This document shows positions 5,861-14,022 of a DNA stretch of 15,506 nucleotides, in pieces. Numbering within the stretch: the stretch's first letter is position 1; each line of letters begins with the position of its first letter. The position numbers and the translations under genes are program-made. Source of the DNA: JBFWQM01 sp050249455 (lineage in GTDB: Bacteria; Pseudomonadota; Alphaproteobacteria; MPNO01; VGEU01); NCBI GenBank assembly GCA_050249455.1, contig JBFWQM010000125.1:1-15506 (forward strand), read 5' to 3'. The notes beneath the pieces were generated by a model. It ran no database searches. It worked only from the letters and a program-made list of their open reading frames with translations, and had not been told where the DNA came from.

Positions 5861-7027
5861 ATGAACACGCGAGGGATCGCCCTTTATGCCGCGCTGATCG
5901 CCGGGTCGGCGGCGCTGGTCGCCAACCCGCTGGTGGTCGCGCTGGTGCATCCGCACCCACCGGCGCTGATGCTGTGGTATTTCGCCGGCATCGCCGCCTG
6001 GCTGGTCGCGGTCACGGTCGCCGGCGCGGCATACGCGCGGGGCAGCCGCCGCCCCTGGTTCGCCGTCGCCGTTCTCGGCCTGGTGCTGCTGCCGGTCGCC
6101 ATGGCCGGTACCGAGCTTGGCCTCACCTACGCCCGCCTCAGCGGCTGGATCGGCGGCACCGCGCCGTCGCCGATCCACGAGCCTGACCCGCTGAACGGCT
6201 GGCGGCCGCGGGCGTCGGCAACGGCGCGCGACGTATCGCCGGGGAACTTCGACGTCGTCTACCACACCGACGCCTCCGGCCGTCGGATGATGCCGGCCGT
6301 CGAAAGCGGGCCGACCGTCCACGTCTTCGGCGACTCCTTCGCCTTCGGCCAGGGGGTGCGCGACGACGAGACGGCGCTTGCGCTGCTGGCGGCCCGGCAC
6401 AGTGAACGGATCGTCAACCATGGTGTGATGGGCTACGGCATCGATCAGATGATGGGCCGCATGCTCAGCGCCGACATCAAGCCGGGGGACACCGTGGTCT
6501 TCGCGCCGGTGGCCGACGACTTCCGGCGCAACCTGGTGCACCGCGCGCATCTGTGCCTGTTCCGGGTCGCGCCGCCGCGCCAGGTCCGCGTCGTGCCGAG
6601 GCTGCGCGACGGCAGGCTCGAGGCGGTCCCGGTGGAGGAGGCCTGCGGGGTGATGGAGGCGACGCTGCTCAACAGCAACGTCCTGCCACTCGGAATCGCG
6701 TTCAACCGGCTGCGCAACCGCACGGTCGACCCGGCGGCGATCGGCCACGCGCGCGAGGTCCTCGCCGCCGCCGCCGCCGCCGCGCGGGCGCGCGGCGCGA
6801 CCTTCCGGCTGGTCATCCTGGCCAGCGGCAGCGAGTGCGGCGCGCGCCGGCTGCAGCTCGACCTGGGCGACCTCGGCATGCCCTATGACACCCTCCTGCC
6901 GGCCTGCCCGGACGATCCCGCCGCCGCCGCGGCGATGCGGTTCCCGTCCGACTACCACTGGACGCCGGCCGGCCACCGCTGGGCCGCCGACGCGCTGGAG
7001 CGCCTCCTGTTCCGGGTCGGGACGTGA
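5861..7027 (+). CDS. Membrane-anchored SGNH/GDSL-type hydrolase
   Basis: A 388-residue protein. Three hydrophobic segments (about 7-28, 36-58 and 66-88) anchor it, followed by a soluble SGNH domain. EPDPLNGWRPRASA (about 107-120) is the lead-in common to such membrane SGNH proteins. Block I is VFGDSFAFGQGV (155-166), with S159 as the expected nucleophile. Block II is NHGVMGYG (186-193). Block V is SDYHWTPAGH (363-372), with the D364/H366 pair; the HWTP form is like that in AlgX/AlgJ-related polysaccharide acetylation proteins. The likely role is adding or removing O-acetyl groups on an exported glycan in the periplasm, inferred from family and neighbours. GGAG at 5844-5847 may be the ribosome binding site, though 13 bases from ATG is long. 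The stop overlaps the next start (GTGA at 7024-7027), indicating coupled translation. Confidence 0.82.
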   Translation: MNTRGIALYAALIAGSAALVANPLVVALVHPHPPALMLWYFAGIAAWLVAVTVAGAAYARGSRRPWFAVAVLGLVLLPVAMAGTELGLTYARLSGWIGGTAPSPIHEPDPLNGWRPRASATARDVSPGNFDVVYHTDASGRRMMPAVESGPTVHVFGDSFAFGQGVRDDETALALLAARHSERIVNHGVMGYGIDQMMGRMLSADIKPGDTVVFAPVADDFRRNLVHRAHLCLFRVAPPRQVRVVPRLRDGRLEAVPVEEACGVMEATLLNSNVLPLGIAFNRLRNRTVDPAAIGHAREVLAAAAAAARARGATFRLVILASGSECGARRLQLDLGDLGMPYDTLLPACPDDPAAAAAMRFPSDYHWTPAGHRWAADALERLLFRVGT

Positions 7028-8928
7028 AGCCGGACTCGCTCGCCATCGACCACGCGCCCTCGGTCAACGGGGCGATGGGCCGGCGCATGATCGGCGCCGC
7101 CGGCGCGCCCGCTGCGATCGCGGCGCTGCGCCGGCGCCTGATGCCGGTGCTGCCGCCCGGGCGTCTCCATCCTGCCGCCCACGCCGCCGACAGCCGGCTG
7201 TTCCTGTGGACCGCGACGCAGGGCGGCCTCGCGCCGCGCTGGTCGGTGGGGCCGGACGGGTCGCTGGCGGTGGTCGACGGCACGGTGTGGTTCGTCCGCG
7301 GCCAGGGCGGCGCGCCGCCGCCGGACCCGGCAAGGGCCGTGCTCGATCTGGTGCGCGCGGGCGGCGCCGCGGCGCTGGAGCGCGTTTCGATGGATGCCGC
7401 CGTCGCGGTGTGGGACGCCCGCACCGCCACGCTGGTGCTCGGCCGCGACCGCCGCGGGGCGATGCCCCTCTATCACGCGGAATCGGACGGTGCCGTTCTG
7501 TGGGCCTCCGACCTGCCGTCGCTGCTGGACGCCGGCGTCGCGCGCGCGGTCGACGAGATCGCGGTCGACAACGTCCTGGCCAACGGCTTCGTGCCGGCGC
7601 CGCTGACGATGGTGAAGGCGATCCGCAAGCTGCCTGCCGGCTGCGCCGCGATCGTGCGCGACGGCCGCGTCGCGTTCGCGCGCTTCGATGCGCCGCCGCC
7701 TCGCGAGGTCGCCGATCTCGATGCGGCGGCGACCACCGCGGCGCTGGGCGAGCGGCTGGCCGTCGCCTCCGCCCGCCGCGCGCCGCCGGACGAGCCGATC
7801 GGCGTGCTTCTGTCGAGCGGCGTCGATTCCAAGCTGATCCTCGGCGCGCTGTTGCGCATGCCCGGCCGCGACCCGGCCACCGTGCACACCTTCACCTACC
7901 GCTACGCCGGCTACGAGGGCGGCTGGAACGAAGGAGCGGCGGCGCGCGAGGCGTCGGCGCATTTCGGCACCGTTCACCGCGAAATTGAGTTCGGTCCCGC
8001 CTTCGTCGCCGACAATTTCGACCGCATGCTGTGGGCCTACGGCGACCCCTTCACCTACGGCATGCACAGCTTCCTGCTCGACCCGGTCCTGGAGGCCGGG
8101 GTGCGGCGGGTGTTCACCGGCGCCGGCGCCGACGGCTGGTACCAGGGCCGCCGCGAGCGCCGCGCCAAGCAGATCCGCGACGTCTCGCCGCTGGCGGTGG
8201 CGGCGCTGTCGGCGGCAACGGCCGCGGCCGGGACGGCGGCGGCGCTGCTGTCGCCGCTGCCGCGCGTCAACCGCTACGCCGAAGGTCTGGCGTGGCGGCT
8301 GGACGAGTACGACTGGCTCGCCCGCACCGGCATCCCGTGGCGCAGCGGGGCGTCGATCCTGCCGGCCCGGCATCGCCGCCGGCTCTACCGCGACCCGTCG
8401 CTGGCCGCGCGCGGCGGCGCGGTCGGCGCGGCGCTGTTCGCCGATGCGGCAGCGCCGGTCGCCGGCTGCCGCGACGAGGTGCGCTTCCCGTTCATCCACC
8501 TCCGCTACTTCGTCGCCGAGGCGGCGCACCAGTGGTACGCCGCCTGCACGCGCGCCTCGGGCCTGCGCTTCGAGCACCCGTTCTTCGACGACGACATGAT
8601 CGACCTGCTGTTCCGCCTGGCGCGGCCGTCGGCGGACAAGCGCGACCTGCGCCGGCTGGCCGAGACGATGATGCCGCCGGCCATGGCCAACGTGCCGAAG
8701 GTCGCGCAGACCGCGCCGATCCGCCAATGGTTCCGCGGGCCGCTGCGCGACTTCCTGTGCGACGGGCTGGCGCGCGACCGGCTGCTGCGCCACGGCCTGT
8801 TCGACCCGCGCGGCGTCGATCGCCTGCTCGGCCAGCACCTGCGCGGCGAGATGAACCACGAATGGCGGCTATGGGGCGTGCTCGCGGTCACCCGCTGGCA
8901 CGAGCTGGTGCTGGACGCGCGGCCTTAG
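7024..8928 (+). CDS. Asparagine-synthase-like amidotransferase lacking the catalytic cysteine
   Basis: A 634-residue AsnB-type protein. The N-terminal half looks like a degraded class II glutaminase domain. It keeps the closing motif LGRDRRGAMPLYH (139-151) and the ASDLPSLLDAG that follows, but it does not begin with the Met-Cys-Gly needed for the Cys2 nucleophile. The synthase half has the PP-loop LLSSGVDSKL (262-271), which binds ATP, and FTGAGADGWYQG (364-375), equivalent to the GxGxDE-type loop of AsnB with D370 kept. It would probably use ammonia or another amine to amidate or ligate a carboxylate, perhaps a uronic acid in the glycan. Such AsnB homologues are common in polysaccharide loci. 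The GTG at 7024 overlaps the SGNH stop; ATG at 7075 is an alternative start, and neither supplies Cys2. The 3' end overlaps the convergent GT4 gene by 4 bp. Confidence 0.85.
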   Translation: MKPDSLAIDHAPSVNGAMGRRMIGAAGAPAAIAALRRRLMPVLPPGRLHPAAHAADSRLFLWTATQGGLAPRWSVGPDGSLAVVDGTVWFVRGQGGAPPPDPARAVLDLVRAGGAAALERVSMDAAVAVWDARTATLVLGRDRRGAMPLYHAESDGAVLWASDLPSLLDAGVARAVDEIAVDNVLANGFVPAPLTMVKAIRKLPAGCAAIVRDGRVAFARFDAPPPREVADLDAAATTAALGERLAVASARRAPPDEPIGVLLSSGVDSKLILGALLRMPGRDPATVHTFTYRYAGYEGGWNEGAAAREASAHFGTVHREIEFGPAFVADNFDRMLWAYGDPFTYGMHSFLLDPVLEAGVRRVFTGAGADGWYQGRRERRAKQIRDVSPLAVAALSAATAAAGTAAALLSPLPRVNRYAEGLAWRLDEYDWLARTGIPWRSGASILPARHRRRLYRDPSLAARGGAVGAALFADAAAPVAGCRDEVRFPFIHLRYFVAEAAHQWYAACTRASGLRFEHPFFDDDMIDLLFRLARPSADKRDLRRLAETMMPPAMANVPKVAQTAPIRQWFRGPLRDFLCDGLARDRLLRHGLFDPRGVDRLLGQHLRGEMNHEWRLWGVLAVTRWHELVLDARP

Positions 8929-10043
8929 GCCGGCGTGACGACCGGGCGCGGCAACGCCGCGCGCACCACGTTCATGGTCCGCTCGGCGGCGGCTTCCCAG
9001 GTGTACTGGCTGGCGTTGGCGAGGCCGCGTTCGCGCAGCCGCTGGCGCAGCGGCTCGTCGTCGGCGATCGACGCGATGCGCGCCGCGAGCTGGCCGGGGT
9101 CGAACGGATCGCAGTAGAGCGCGGCATCGCCGCATGTTTCATGCAGCGCCGGCGTGTCGGAGACGACGACCGGGCAGCCGCACAGCATCGCTTCCTGCGG
9201 CGGGATGCCGAATCCTTCGTAGAGCGACGGAAACGCCAGGCACAGCGCGTTCTGATAGAGCGTGCGCAGCGCGGCGTCAGACACGTAGCCCAGGGCGACC
9301 ACCCCAGGGTCGCGGGCGACGTGGGGATCGGCGAACACCTTGGGATTGCCGGCGCCGACCACCACCAGCTTGAGCTCGGGACGGTCGAGCAAGCGGAAGG
9401 CGGCCAGCACGAGCTGGAGGTTCTTGTTGGGGCTGACGGAGCCGACCGCCAGCACGTAGCGCTGCGGCTGCAATCCGTGCTCGTCGACCACCGACGAGTC
9501 GGACTCGCGCGCCAGGATGTGGTCGGCGCCGCACGGCACGATGTCGAACTTCGACTGCGGCACCCGGCAATAGCGCGCGAGCTCGCCGCGCGAGAACGCC
9601 GAGACGGTGATCAGCCGCGCCGCCGCCCGCGCGAGCACGGGATGGATCACGCGGTTCGCCGAACGGAAGAGCAGCGAGAAATTGGACGGCGCGGCGAACG
9701 TGGACGCGTCGTGCAGCACGACCACGTGGCGCGGATGCAGGATCGGTCCGGTATTGCCCAGGCTGACCAGGACGCCGTTGCGGGCGTGGAACGGCAGCTC
9801 GAGCTGGTCCCACAGATACCCGGTCATCATGCCGACCCGCTGGAACCGGATGTTCGGCATGTCCTCGGGAAGCGTCGCGTTCGGCGGGGCGAGGACCACG
9901 AGCCGCATGTCCGGGTCGGCGCCGCCGCGCCTTCCCGTCAGCCGGTCGAGCGCGCGGATGAGCTCCATGGCAAAGCGCTGGACGCCTGTCTGGCGTTGCG
10001 ACAGGAACCGACCATTGAAGTAAACGACGGACATTGCTCGCAT
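8925..10043 (-). CDS. GT4 family glycosyltransferase
   Basis: A 372-residue retaining GT-B glycosyltransferase, related to mannosyl- and rhamnosyltransferases of the WbaZ/MtfB kind. The N-terminal Rossmann domain opens with VVYFNGRFLSQRQTGVQRFAME (about 6-27), including the acceptor-side TGVQR loop. VVVLHDAS (107-114) and ITVSAFSRGEL (145-155) are typical of this group. The C-terminal donor domain has VGSVSPNKN (200-208) and the signature YEGFGIPPQEAMLCGCPVV (275-293), with E276 and E284 forming the E-x7-E donor-phosphate motif. It acts at the cytoplasmic face of the membrane, adding a sugar from a nucleotide donor to the growing repeat unit. ATG at 10043 and ATG at 10034 are both possible starts; neither has a strong ribosome binding site, and MSVVYFNG from 10034 looks like a natural N-terminus. 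It is transcribed divergently from the phosphatase-like gene. Confidence 0.93.
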   Translation of the reverse strand: MRAMSVVYFNGRFLSQRQTGVQRFAMELIRALDRLTGRRGGADPDMRLVVLAPPNATLPEDMPNIRFQRVGMMTGYLWDQLELPFHARNGVLVSLGNTGPILHPRHVVVLHDASTFAAPSNFSLLFRSANRVIHPVLARAAARLITVSAFSRGELARYCRVPQSKFDIVPCGADHILARESDSSVVDEHGLQPQRYVLAVGSVSPNKNLQLVLAAFRLLDRPELKLVVVGAGNPKVFADPHVARDPGVVALGYVSDAALRTLYQNALCLAFPSLYEGFGIPPQEAMLCGCPVVVSDTPALHETCGDAALYCDPFDPGQLAARIASIADDEPLRQRLRERGLANASQYTWEAAAERTMNVVRAALPRPVVTPA

Positions 10044-10303
10044 ATTCTACTTGGCACGCCGCCCTGGCACCGTGGCGACGGGAGGTAAGGACTACCCCAT
10101 ACTAGCATGTTGTTAGGTCGCGCGAGGACTGCGTGTAGAACGCCGCCGCGCGATCGCCCGGGGCCAGGTTGAGCCGCCGGGCCTTAAGGGACTGATAACC
10201 GCGGTTGTCCACAATTCCGCGGCCCGTCGCGGATGACTCCCTCCCGCCGGCGGGACATAATTAACCATTCGGCACCGCGCCATTCGGTCTAGGAGCTTCC
10301 AGC
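10044..10303. promoter_or_regulatory. Divergent promoter region with several dyads
   Basis: This 260-bp gap separates the GT4 gene (minus) from the phosphatase-like gene (plus) and is more AT-rich than the genes, with no credible ORF. CCGCGG occurs at 10199-10204 and 10217-10222, flanking TTGT-CC-ACAA (10205-10214), which together form an imperfect 24-base dyad. TCCCGCCGGCGGGA (10242-10255) is a perfect 14-base palindrome. CCATTCGG is repeated at 10265-10272 and 10280-10287. AGGAG at 10291-10295 is the ribosome binding site for the GTG at 10304. The individual regulators are not known. Confidence 0.55.
10261..10268 (+). promoter_or_regulatory. TTAACCAT element, CtrA half-site-like
   Basis: TTAACCAT lies 35 bases before the GTG start of the phosphatase-like gene, in the sense orientation. 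It matches the half-site recognised by CtrA in alphaproteobacteria. The same octamer occurs in the same orientation upstream of the flippase. Binding is inferred. Confidence 0.4.
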
Positions 10304-11830
10304 GTGAATTCCCTGGCCAAGGTCGTAGTCATCGGCATCGACGCCGGCGATGGTCCGCTGATCGAGCGGTGGGCGCGCGCGGGCGCATTACCCACCTTCC
10401 GCCGCCTGCTCGACCACGAGACGCACGGCATGACCGCGAACCCGCGTGGCCTGGTCGCGGGCTCGGTCTGGGCGACGTTCTACACGGGTGTTTCGCCGGC
10501 GCGCCACGGCCAGTACGCCGGCAACGAGCACTTCGATCCCGTCGAATACCGCGAGACCGACTACCGGCCGGAGGAACTGACCGCCCCGCCGATGTGGGCC
10601 CGGCTGAGCGACGCCGGCAGGCGCGTCGCGGTGATCGACGCGCCGTACACCTTCCTGCACTCCCACATCAACGGCATCAACGTCGTCGACTGGGGCACGC
10701 ATGCCCGGCGCCAAGGCGCCACGTTCCACACCTGGCCGCCGTCGCTGGCCGACGAGATCCTGGAGAAGTTCGGCCCCGACGTGATCGGCGAGTGCGACGC
10801 CATCAGGCCGCGCAACGCCGAGGAGCACCGCGCCTTCCGGGACAAGCTGATCGACCGCGTGCGGCGCAAGACCGACATGTCGCTGCACTACCTGGCCCAG
10901 GGCAACTGGGACCTGTTCGTCACGGTCTACGGCGACGCGCACTGCGCCGGGCACCAGTGCTGGCACGTGCACGAGCCGACCAACCACCTGCATGACCCGG
11001 CGATCGCCAGGGAGGTCGGCGATCCGCTGAAGGACGTCTACGTCGCGATCGACGCCGGGATCGACCGCATCCTGAAGGCGTGCGGACCGGAGACGACCGT
11101 CATCATCTTCTGCAGCCACGGCATGACCCATCACCACAGCGGCACGCGGCTGCTGGACGACATGCTGCTGGCGCTGGACGGCGGGCATCGGCCGCAGACG
11201 CGCGATGCGCTGACCCGGACGCTGCGCGAGATGTGGGTGCGCTCGCCGCGCTGGGTGCGCGCCTGCCTGAAGCCGCTGCGCGGACCGGTCAACGATGCTC
11301 TGGTCCTGAACAAGCGCGCCGGACGGCGCTATTTCGAGGTGATCAACAACAACGCCACCGGCGGCGTGCGCATCAACCTCAAGGGGCGAGAGAAGGAAGG
11401 CATCGTGAATCCCGGCGCCGAGTACGACGCGCTGTGCGATGCGCTGGTGCACGACCTGCGGACCTTCGTCAACGCCGACACCGGCGAGCCGCTGGTCGCC
11501 GAGATCATCAAGACCGCCGATCTCTATTCCGGGCCGCGGCTGGCGCACCTGCCGGACATCCTGGTGACGTGGAACCGCAGCGCGCCGATCCGCCGCGTCG
11601 CTTCGCCGAAGACCGGCGCGATCGAGAACCGGCAGGGCGAGGGCCGTACCGGCGACCATACGATGGAGGGCAAGTTCTTCGTCGTCGGGCGCGCGCGAAA
11701 CGCGGTCAACCGTCCCGTCCCGGTGACGGATTTCGCCGCGACCGTGGTGGGCATGCTCAATGTCGCCGCGCCGGACCTGGAGGGCCGGCCGATCCCGGAG
11801 ATACTCCGCGCGCCGGCCAAGGTCGCGTGA
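10304..11830 (+). CDS. Alkaline phosphatase superfamily protein (type I phosphodiesterase/nucleotide pyrophosphatase-like)
   Basis: A 508-residue metal-dependent phospho- or sulfo-hydrolase fold. VVVIGIDAGD (7-16) supplies the first metal-binding aspartate (D13). SVWATFYTGVSPARHG (54-69) is the nucleophile region and the conserved TGxxPxxHG turn. VYGDAHCAGHQCW (208-220) carries the D211/H213/H217 metal cluster, FCSHGM (269-274) is the second metal loop, and GEGRTGDHTMEGKFFVVG near the C-terminus holds the last histidine. Odd points: the usual Asp before His in SDHG is Ser271 here, and the nucleophile is unclear (S54 or T58). No signal peptide is seen, so it is probably cytoplasmic. In polysaccharide loci such proteins may handle nucleotide sugars or phospho-substituents. 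The GTG start is supported by AGGAG 8 bases upstream. The next gene starts 12 bases after its stop. Confidence 0.82.
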   Translation: MNSLAKVVVIGIDAGDGPLIERWARAGALPTFRRLLDHETHGMTANPRGLVAGSVWATFYTGVSPARHGQYAGNEHFDPVEYRETDYRPEELTAPPMWARLSDAGRRVAVIDAPYTFLHSHINGINVVDWGTHARRQGATFHTWPPSLADEILEKFGPDVIGECDAIRPRNAEEHRAFRDKLIDRVRRKTDMSLHYLAQGNWDLFVTVYGDAHCAGHQCWHVHEPTNHLHDPAIAREVGDPLKDVYVAIDAGIDRILKACGPETTVIIFCSHGMTHHHSGTRLLDDMLLALDGGHRPQTRDALTRTLREMWVRSPRWVRACLKPLRGPVNDALVLNKRAGRRYFEVINNNATGGVRINLKGREKEGIVNPGAEYDALCDALVHDLRTFVNADTGEPLVAEIIKTADLYSGPRLAHLPDILVTWNRSAPIRRVASPKTGAIENRQGEGRTGDHTMEGKFFVVGRARNAVNRPVPVTDFAATVVGMLNVAAPDLEGRPIPEILRAPAKVA

Positions 11831-11842
11831 ACGGCGAGCCCC

Positions 11843-13018
11843 GTGCCCGCGCGCCGCGTCGTCATCGTCACCGTCCACTATCTCGAGTCGAAGCGTCAGG
11901 CCGATCCGCATTTCATCGCGCGGGCGTTCCGCCGCCTGGGCTGGGACGTGCTGTTCTTCACCGTCTCGCTCAGCCCGCTGTCGAAGCTGCGCCGCGACGA
12001 CCGGATGCAATACCCGATCGTGGCGGAGGCGAACCGGATCAAGCCGGTCGCGGACGGCCTGTCCAGCTTCGTCTGGTACCGGCCCTATCACCCGGTCAAC
12101 CTGCGGCTGCCGCTGCTCAACCGGCTGAGCGCGCCGCTGTTCGCGCGCTACGGCGACGGCCCGCTGCACGACTCCCGGTCGTTCCTCGCAGGCGCCGACC
12201 TGTTCGTCTTCGAATCGACCGCAGGGATCATGATGGTGCCGCAGCTCAAGCGGCTGAACCCGCGCGCCCGCTACGTCTACCGCGTTTCCGACGACATGCG
12301 CGTGGTCGGCAACCATCCCGTGATCCTGGAAGCCGAGGATGCGGTCGCGAGCGAGTTCGACCTGGTCAGCCTGCCCAGCCGCTACATGCTGCACCGCTTC
12401 GGCAACCTGCCGCAGGCGGCGGTGCATCCGCACGGCCTGGACAAGTCGGCGTTCGAAGGCGACATGCCGAACCCCTACGAACCCGGCACGGTTAACGCGA
12501 TCAGCGTCGGCGCCACCCTGTTCGACGCCGAAGCACTGGCGCTGGCCGCGCAATCGCTGCCAGAATTGCGGTTCCACGTGTTCAGCTGGCACCGCGACAT
12601 GCCGGAAGCGCCCAATATCATCCAGCACGGCGAGCGTCCGTTCGCCGAGGTCGTGCCGTGGATCCGCCACGCCGACGTCGGCCTTGCGCTCTACCGTTGG
12701 CGCGAGGGCGCGGAGCAGTTCGCCGACTCGAGCCTGAAGATCATCCAGTACACGTGGTGCCGGCTGCCGGTGGTCGCGCCGTCGTTCGCCGCCGCGCCGG
12801 AGAACGCCAACGTCGTCGGCTACGTCCCGGGCGACCGGGAATCGATCCGCGCCGCGTGCGAGCGCGCGCTGGCGATCGATCGCCGCACCATCGACGTGTC
12901 GCGCATCCGCGACTGGGAACAGCTTGCACAGCATCTCGCCGGTGGCTCGGATGGGGGCGGCGACCGGCCCGGCGGCGCCGCGGCGCATGGGGACACCGAC
13001 CGTGTTGGACAAGATTGA
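11843..13018 (+). CDS. GumK-like glycosyltransferase
   Basis: A 391-residue GT-B glycosyltransferase resembling GumK, the membrane-associated glucuronosyltransferase of xanthan synthesis (family GT70). VVIVTVHYLESKRQADPHFIAR (about 6-27) forms the first Rossmann strand and loop. FVFESTAGIMMVPQLKRLNP (121-140) and YVYRVSDDMRVVGNHPVI (144-161) match the GumK-type central region, where an Asp is catalytic. The donor half includes SVGATLFDAEALALAAQ and ADSSLKIIQYTWCRLPVVAPSF. It probably transfers a sugar, possibly glucuronate, to the lipid-linked repeat unit at the inner membrane. The GTG start lies 12 bases after the phosphatase-like stop with only a weak GGCGAG upstream, suggesting coupling. 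The last 25 residues are Gly/Asp-rich and unstructured, and their codons run into the start of the next gene. The donor and acceptor cannot be read from the sequence. Confidence 0.75.
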   Translation: MPARRVVIVTVHYLESKRQADPHFIARAFRRLGWDVLFFTVSLSPLSKLRRDDRMQYPIVAEANRIKPVADGLSSFVWYRPYHPVNLRLPLLNRLSAPLFARYGDGPLHDSRSFLAGADLFVFESTAGIMMVPQLKRLNPRARYVYRVSDDMRVVGNHPVILEAEDAVASEFDLVSLPSRYMLHRFGNLPQAAVHPHGLDKSAFEGDMPNPYEPGTVNAISVGATLFDAEALALAAQSLPELRFHVFSWHRDMPEAPNIIQHGERPFAEVVPWIRHADVGLALYRWREGAEQFADSSLKIIQYTWCRLPVVAPSFAAAPENANVVGYVPGDRESIRAACERALAIDRRTIDVSRIRDWEQLAQHLAGGSDGGGDRPGGAAAHGDTDRVGQD

Positions 13019-14021
13019 GCTTGCCCTCGAAAAGACGCTCGCGAAGGCCGGCGACCGGCTGACCGACTGGACCGCCTATCCCTTCCTGGAGAAGCCCGAG
13101 GACCTCTTCTACTCGGGCTGGATCGCCTCGTTCGTGGTGATCGCGGTGATCATCCATCTGGCGCGGGCGCAAAGCGGCGAGCGCACCTTCGGCGGGTTCG
13201 TGCGCGCGGTGTTCCCCAAGGCGGTCTACGCCCACCCGTCGGCGATCGTGGACTACAAATACTATGTCGTGAACCGCATCTTCGTGCGGATCGCGTTCAT
13301 CGCCTCGGTCGCCGCGGCCTTCGCCGTCGTCGGCACCGCGTGGGCGGCAGTCCTGGGCGCGCTGTTCGGCGCGGAGGGCCCGCGGCTGGAACCGGGGCTG
13401 GCGCTGGGCGGCCTCTATGTCGTCGGCCTGCTGCTGGCCGCCGACCTCGGCTTCTACCTGGCCCACCTGGCCTCGCACAAGATCCCGCTGCTGTGGGAGT
13501 TCCACAAGGTCCACCACTCGGCCGAGGTGCTGACGCCGTTCACCAACTATCGCTTCCACCCGGTCGAGATGGTGCTGATCGACGTCAGCAAGACCGTGTT
13601 TGTCGGCCTGGTCAACGGCACCTTCGGCTATCTGACCGGTTCGGGCGTGACGGCGCTGATGGTGTTCGACACGGTCATCGTGCTCTACGCCTTCAACGTG
13701 CTCGGCAATCTGCGCCACAGCCATATCTGGCTGAGCTACGGGCCGGTGCTGGGCAAGGTGCTGTGCAGCCCGGCGATGCACCAGCTGCACCACGGCACCG
13801 ACCCGAAGCACATCGACCGCAACTATTCGCTGGTCTTCTCGCTGTGGGACTGGATCGGCGGGACGATGTACATGCCGCCGAAGGCGGAACGCATCGACTG
13901 CGGCCTCGGCGTCGAGAGCCGCGAGTTCCGCAGCGTCTGGGCGCTCTACACGCTGCCCTTCGTCAAGGCCGCACGGCTGTACTCCGGACGGGGCGCGATG
14001 TCGCGGCGCAAGTCGGCCTGA
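13002..14021 (+). CDS. Sterol desaturase / fatty acid hydroxylase family membrane enzyme
   Basis: A 339-residue di-iron membrane oxygenase with about four to five hydrophobic segments. The histidine boxes are AHLASH (H155, H159), HKVHH (168-172), and HQLHH (260-264); RHSH (238-241) and H186 in YRFHP are further conserved-type ligands. The family hydroxylates or desaturates lipids, hopanoids, sterols or carotenoids at the membrane using O2. GTG at 13002 is preferred because GGGGA (12989-12993) lies 8 bases before it; ATG at 12987 or 12924 would need no visible ribosome binding site. It overlaps the GumK-like gene by 17 bp, so translation is likely coupled. Its place inside a polysaccharide locus suggests it acts on the lipid carrier, a glycolipid product or an unrelated membrane lipid; the sequence does not decide. 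It ends 1 bp from the convergent flippase stop. Confidence 0.88.
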   Translation: MLDKIELALEKTLAKAGDRLTDWTAYPFLEKPEDLFYSGWIASFVVIAVIIHLARAQSGERTFGGFVRAVFPKAVYAHPSAIVDYKYYVVNRIFVRIAFIASVAAAFAVVGTAWAAVLGALFGAEGPRLEPGLALGGLYVVGLLLAADLGFYLAHLASHKIPLLWEFHKVHHSAEVLTPFTNYRFHPVEMVLIDVSKTVFVGLVNGTFGYLTGSGVTALMVFDTVIVLYAFNVLGNLRHSHIWLSYGPVLGKVLCSPAMHQLHHGTDPKHIDRNYSLVFSLWDWIGGTMYMPPKAERIDCGLGVESREFRSVWALYTLPFVKAARLYSGRGAMSRRKSA

Positions 14022-14022
14022 G

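Noticed and set aside
8031..10088. Plus-strand frame of about 680 codons
   Set aside because: It overlaps the asparagine-synthase-like gene out of frame and lies antisense to the GT4 gene; its composition is that of a shadow frame.
10205..10213. TTGTCCACA, close to a DnaA box
   Set aside because: A single near-match with one mismatch, no clustered boxes and no dnaA, dnaN or parAB genes nearby. It is better explained as part of the dyad at 10199-10222.
12924..13001. Upstream starts (12924 and 12987) for the desaturase-family gene
   Set aside because: No ribosome binding site precedes them and the added residues are low-complexity sequence overlapping the GumK-like tail. GTG at 13002 has GGGGA at good spacing.
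10388..13012. Minus-strand frame of about 870 codons opposite the phosphatase-like and GumK-like genes
   Set aside because: The translation is Arg/His/Asp/Val-rich without domains, while the opposite strand encodes two clear enzyme families.
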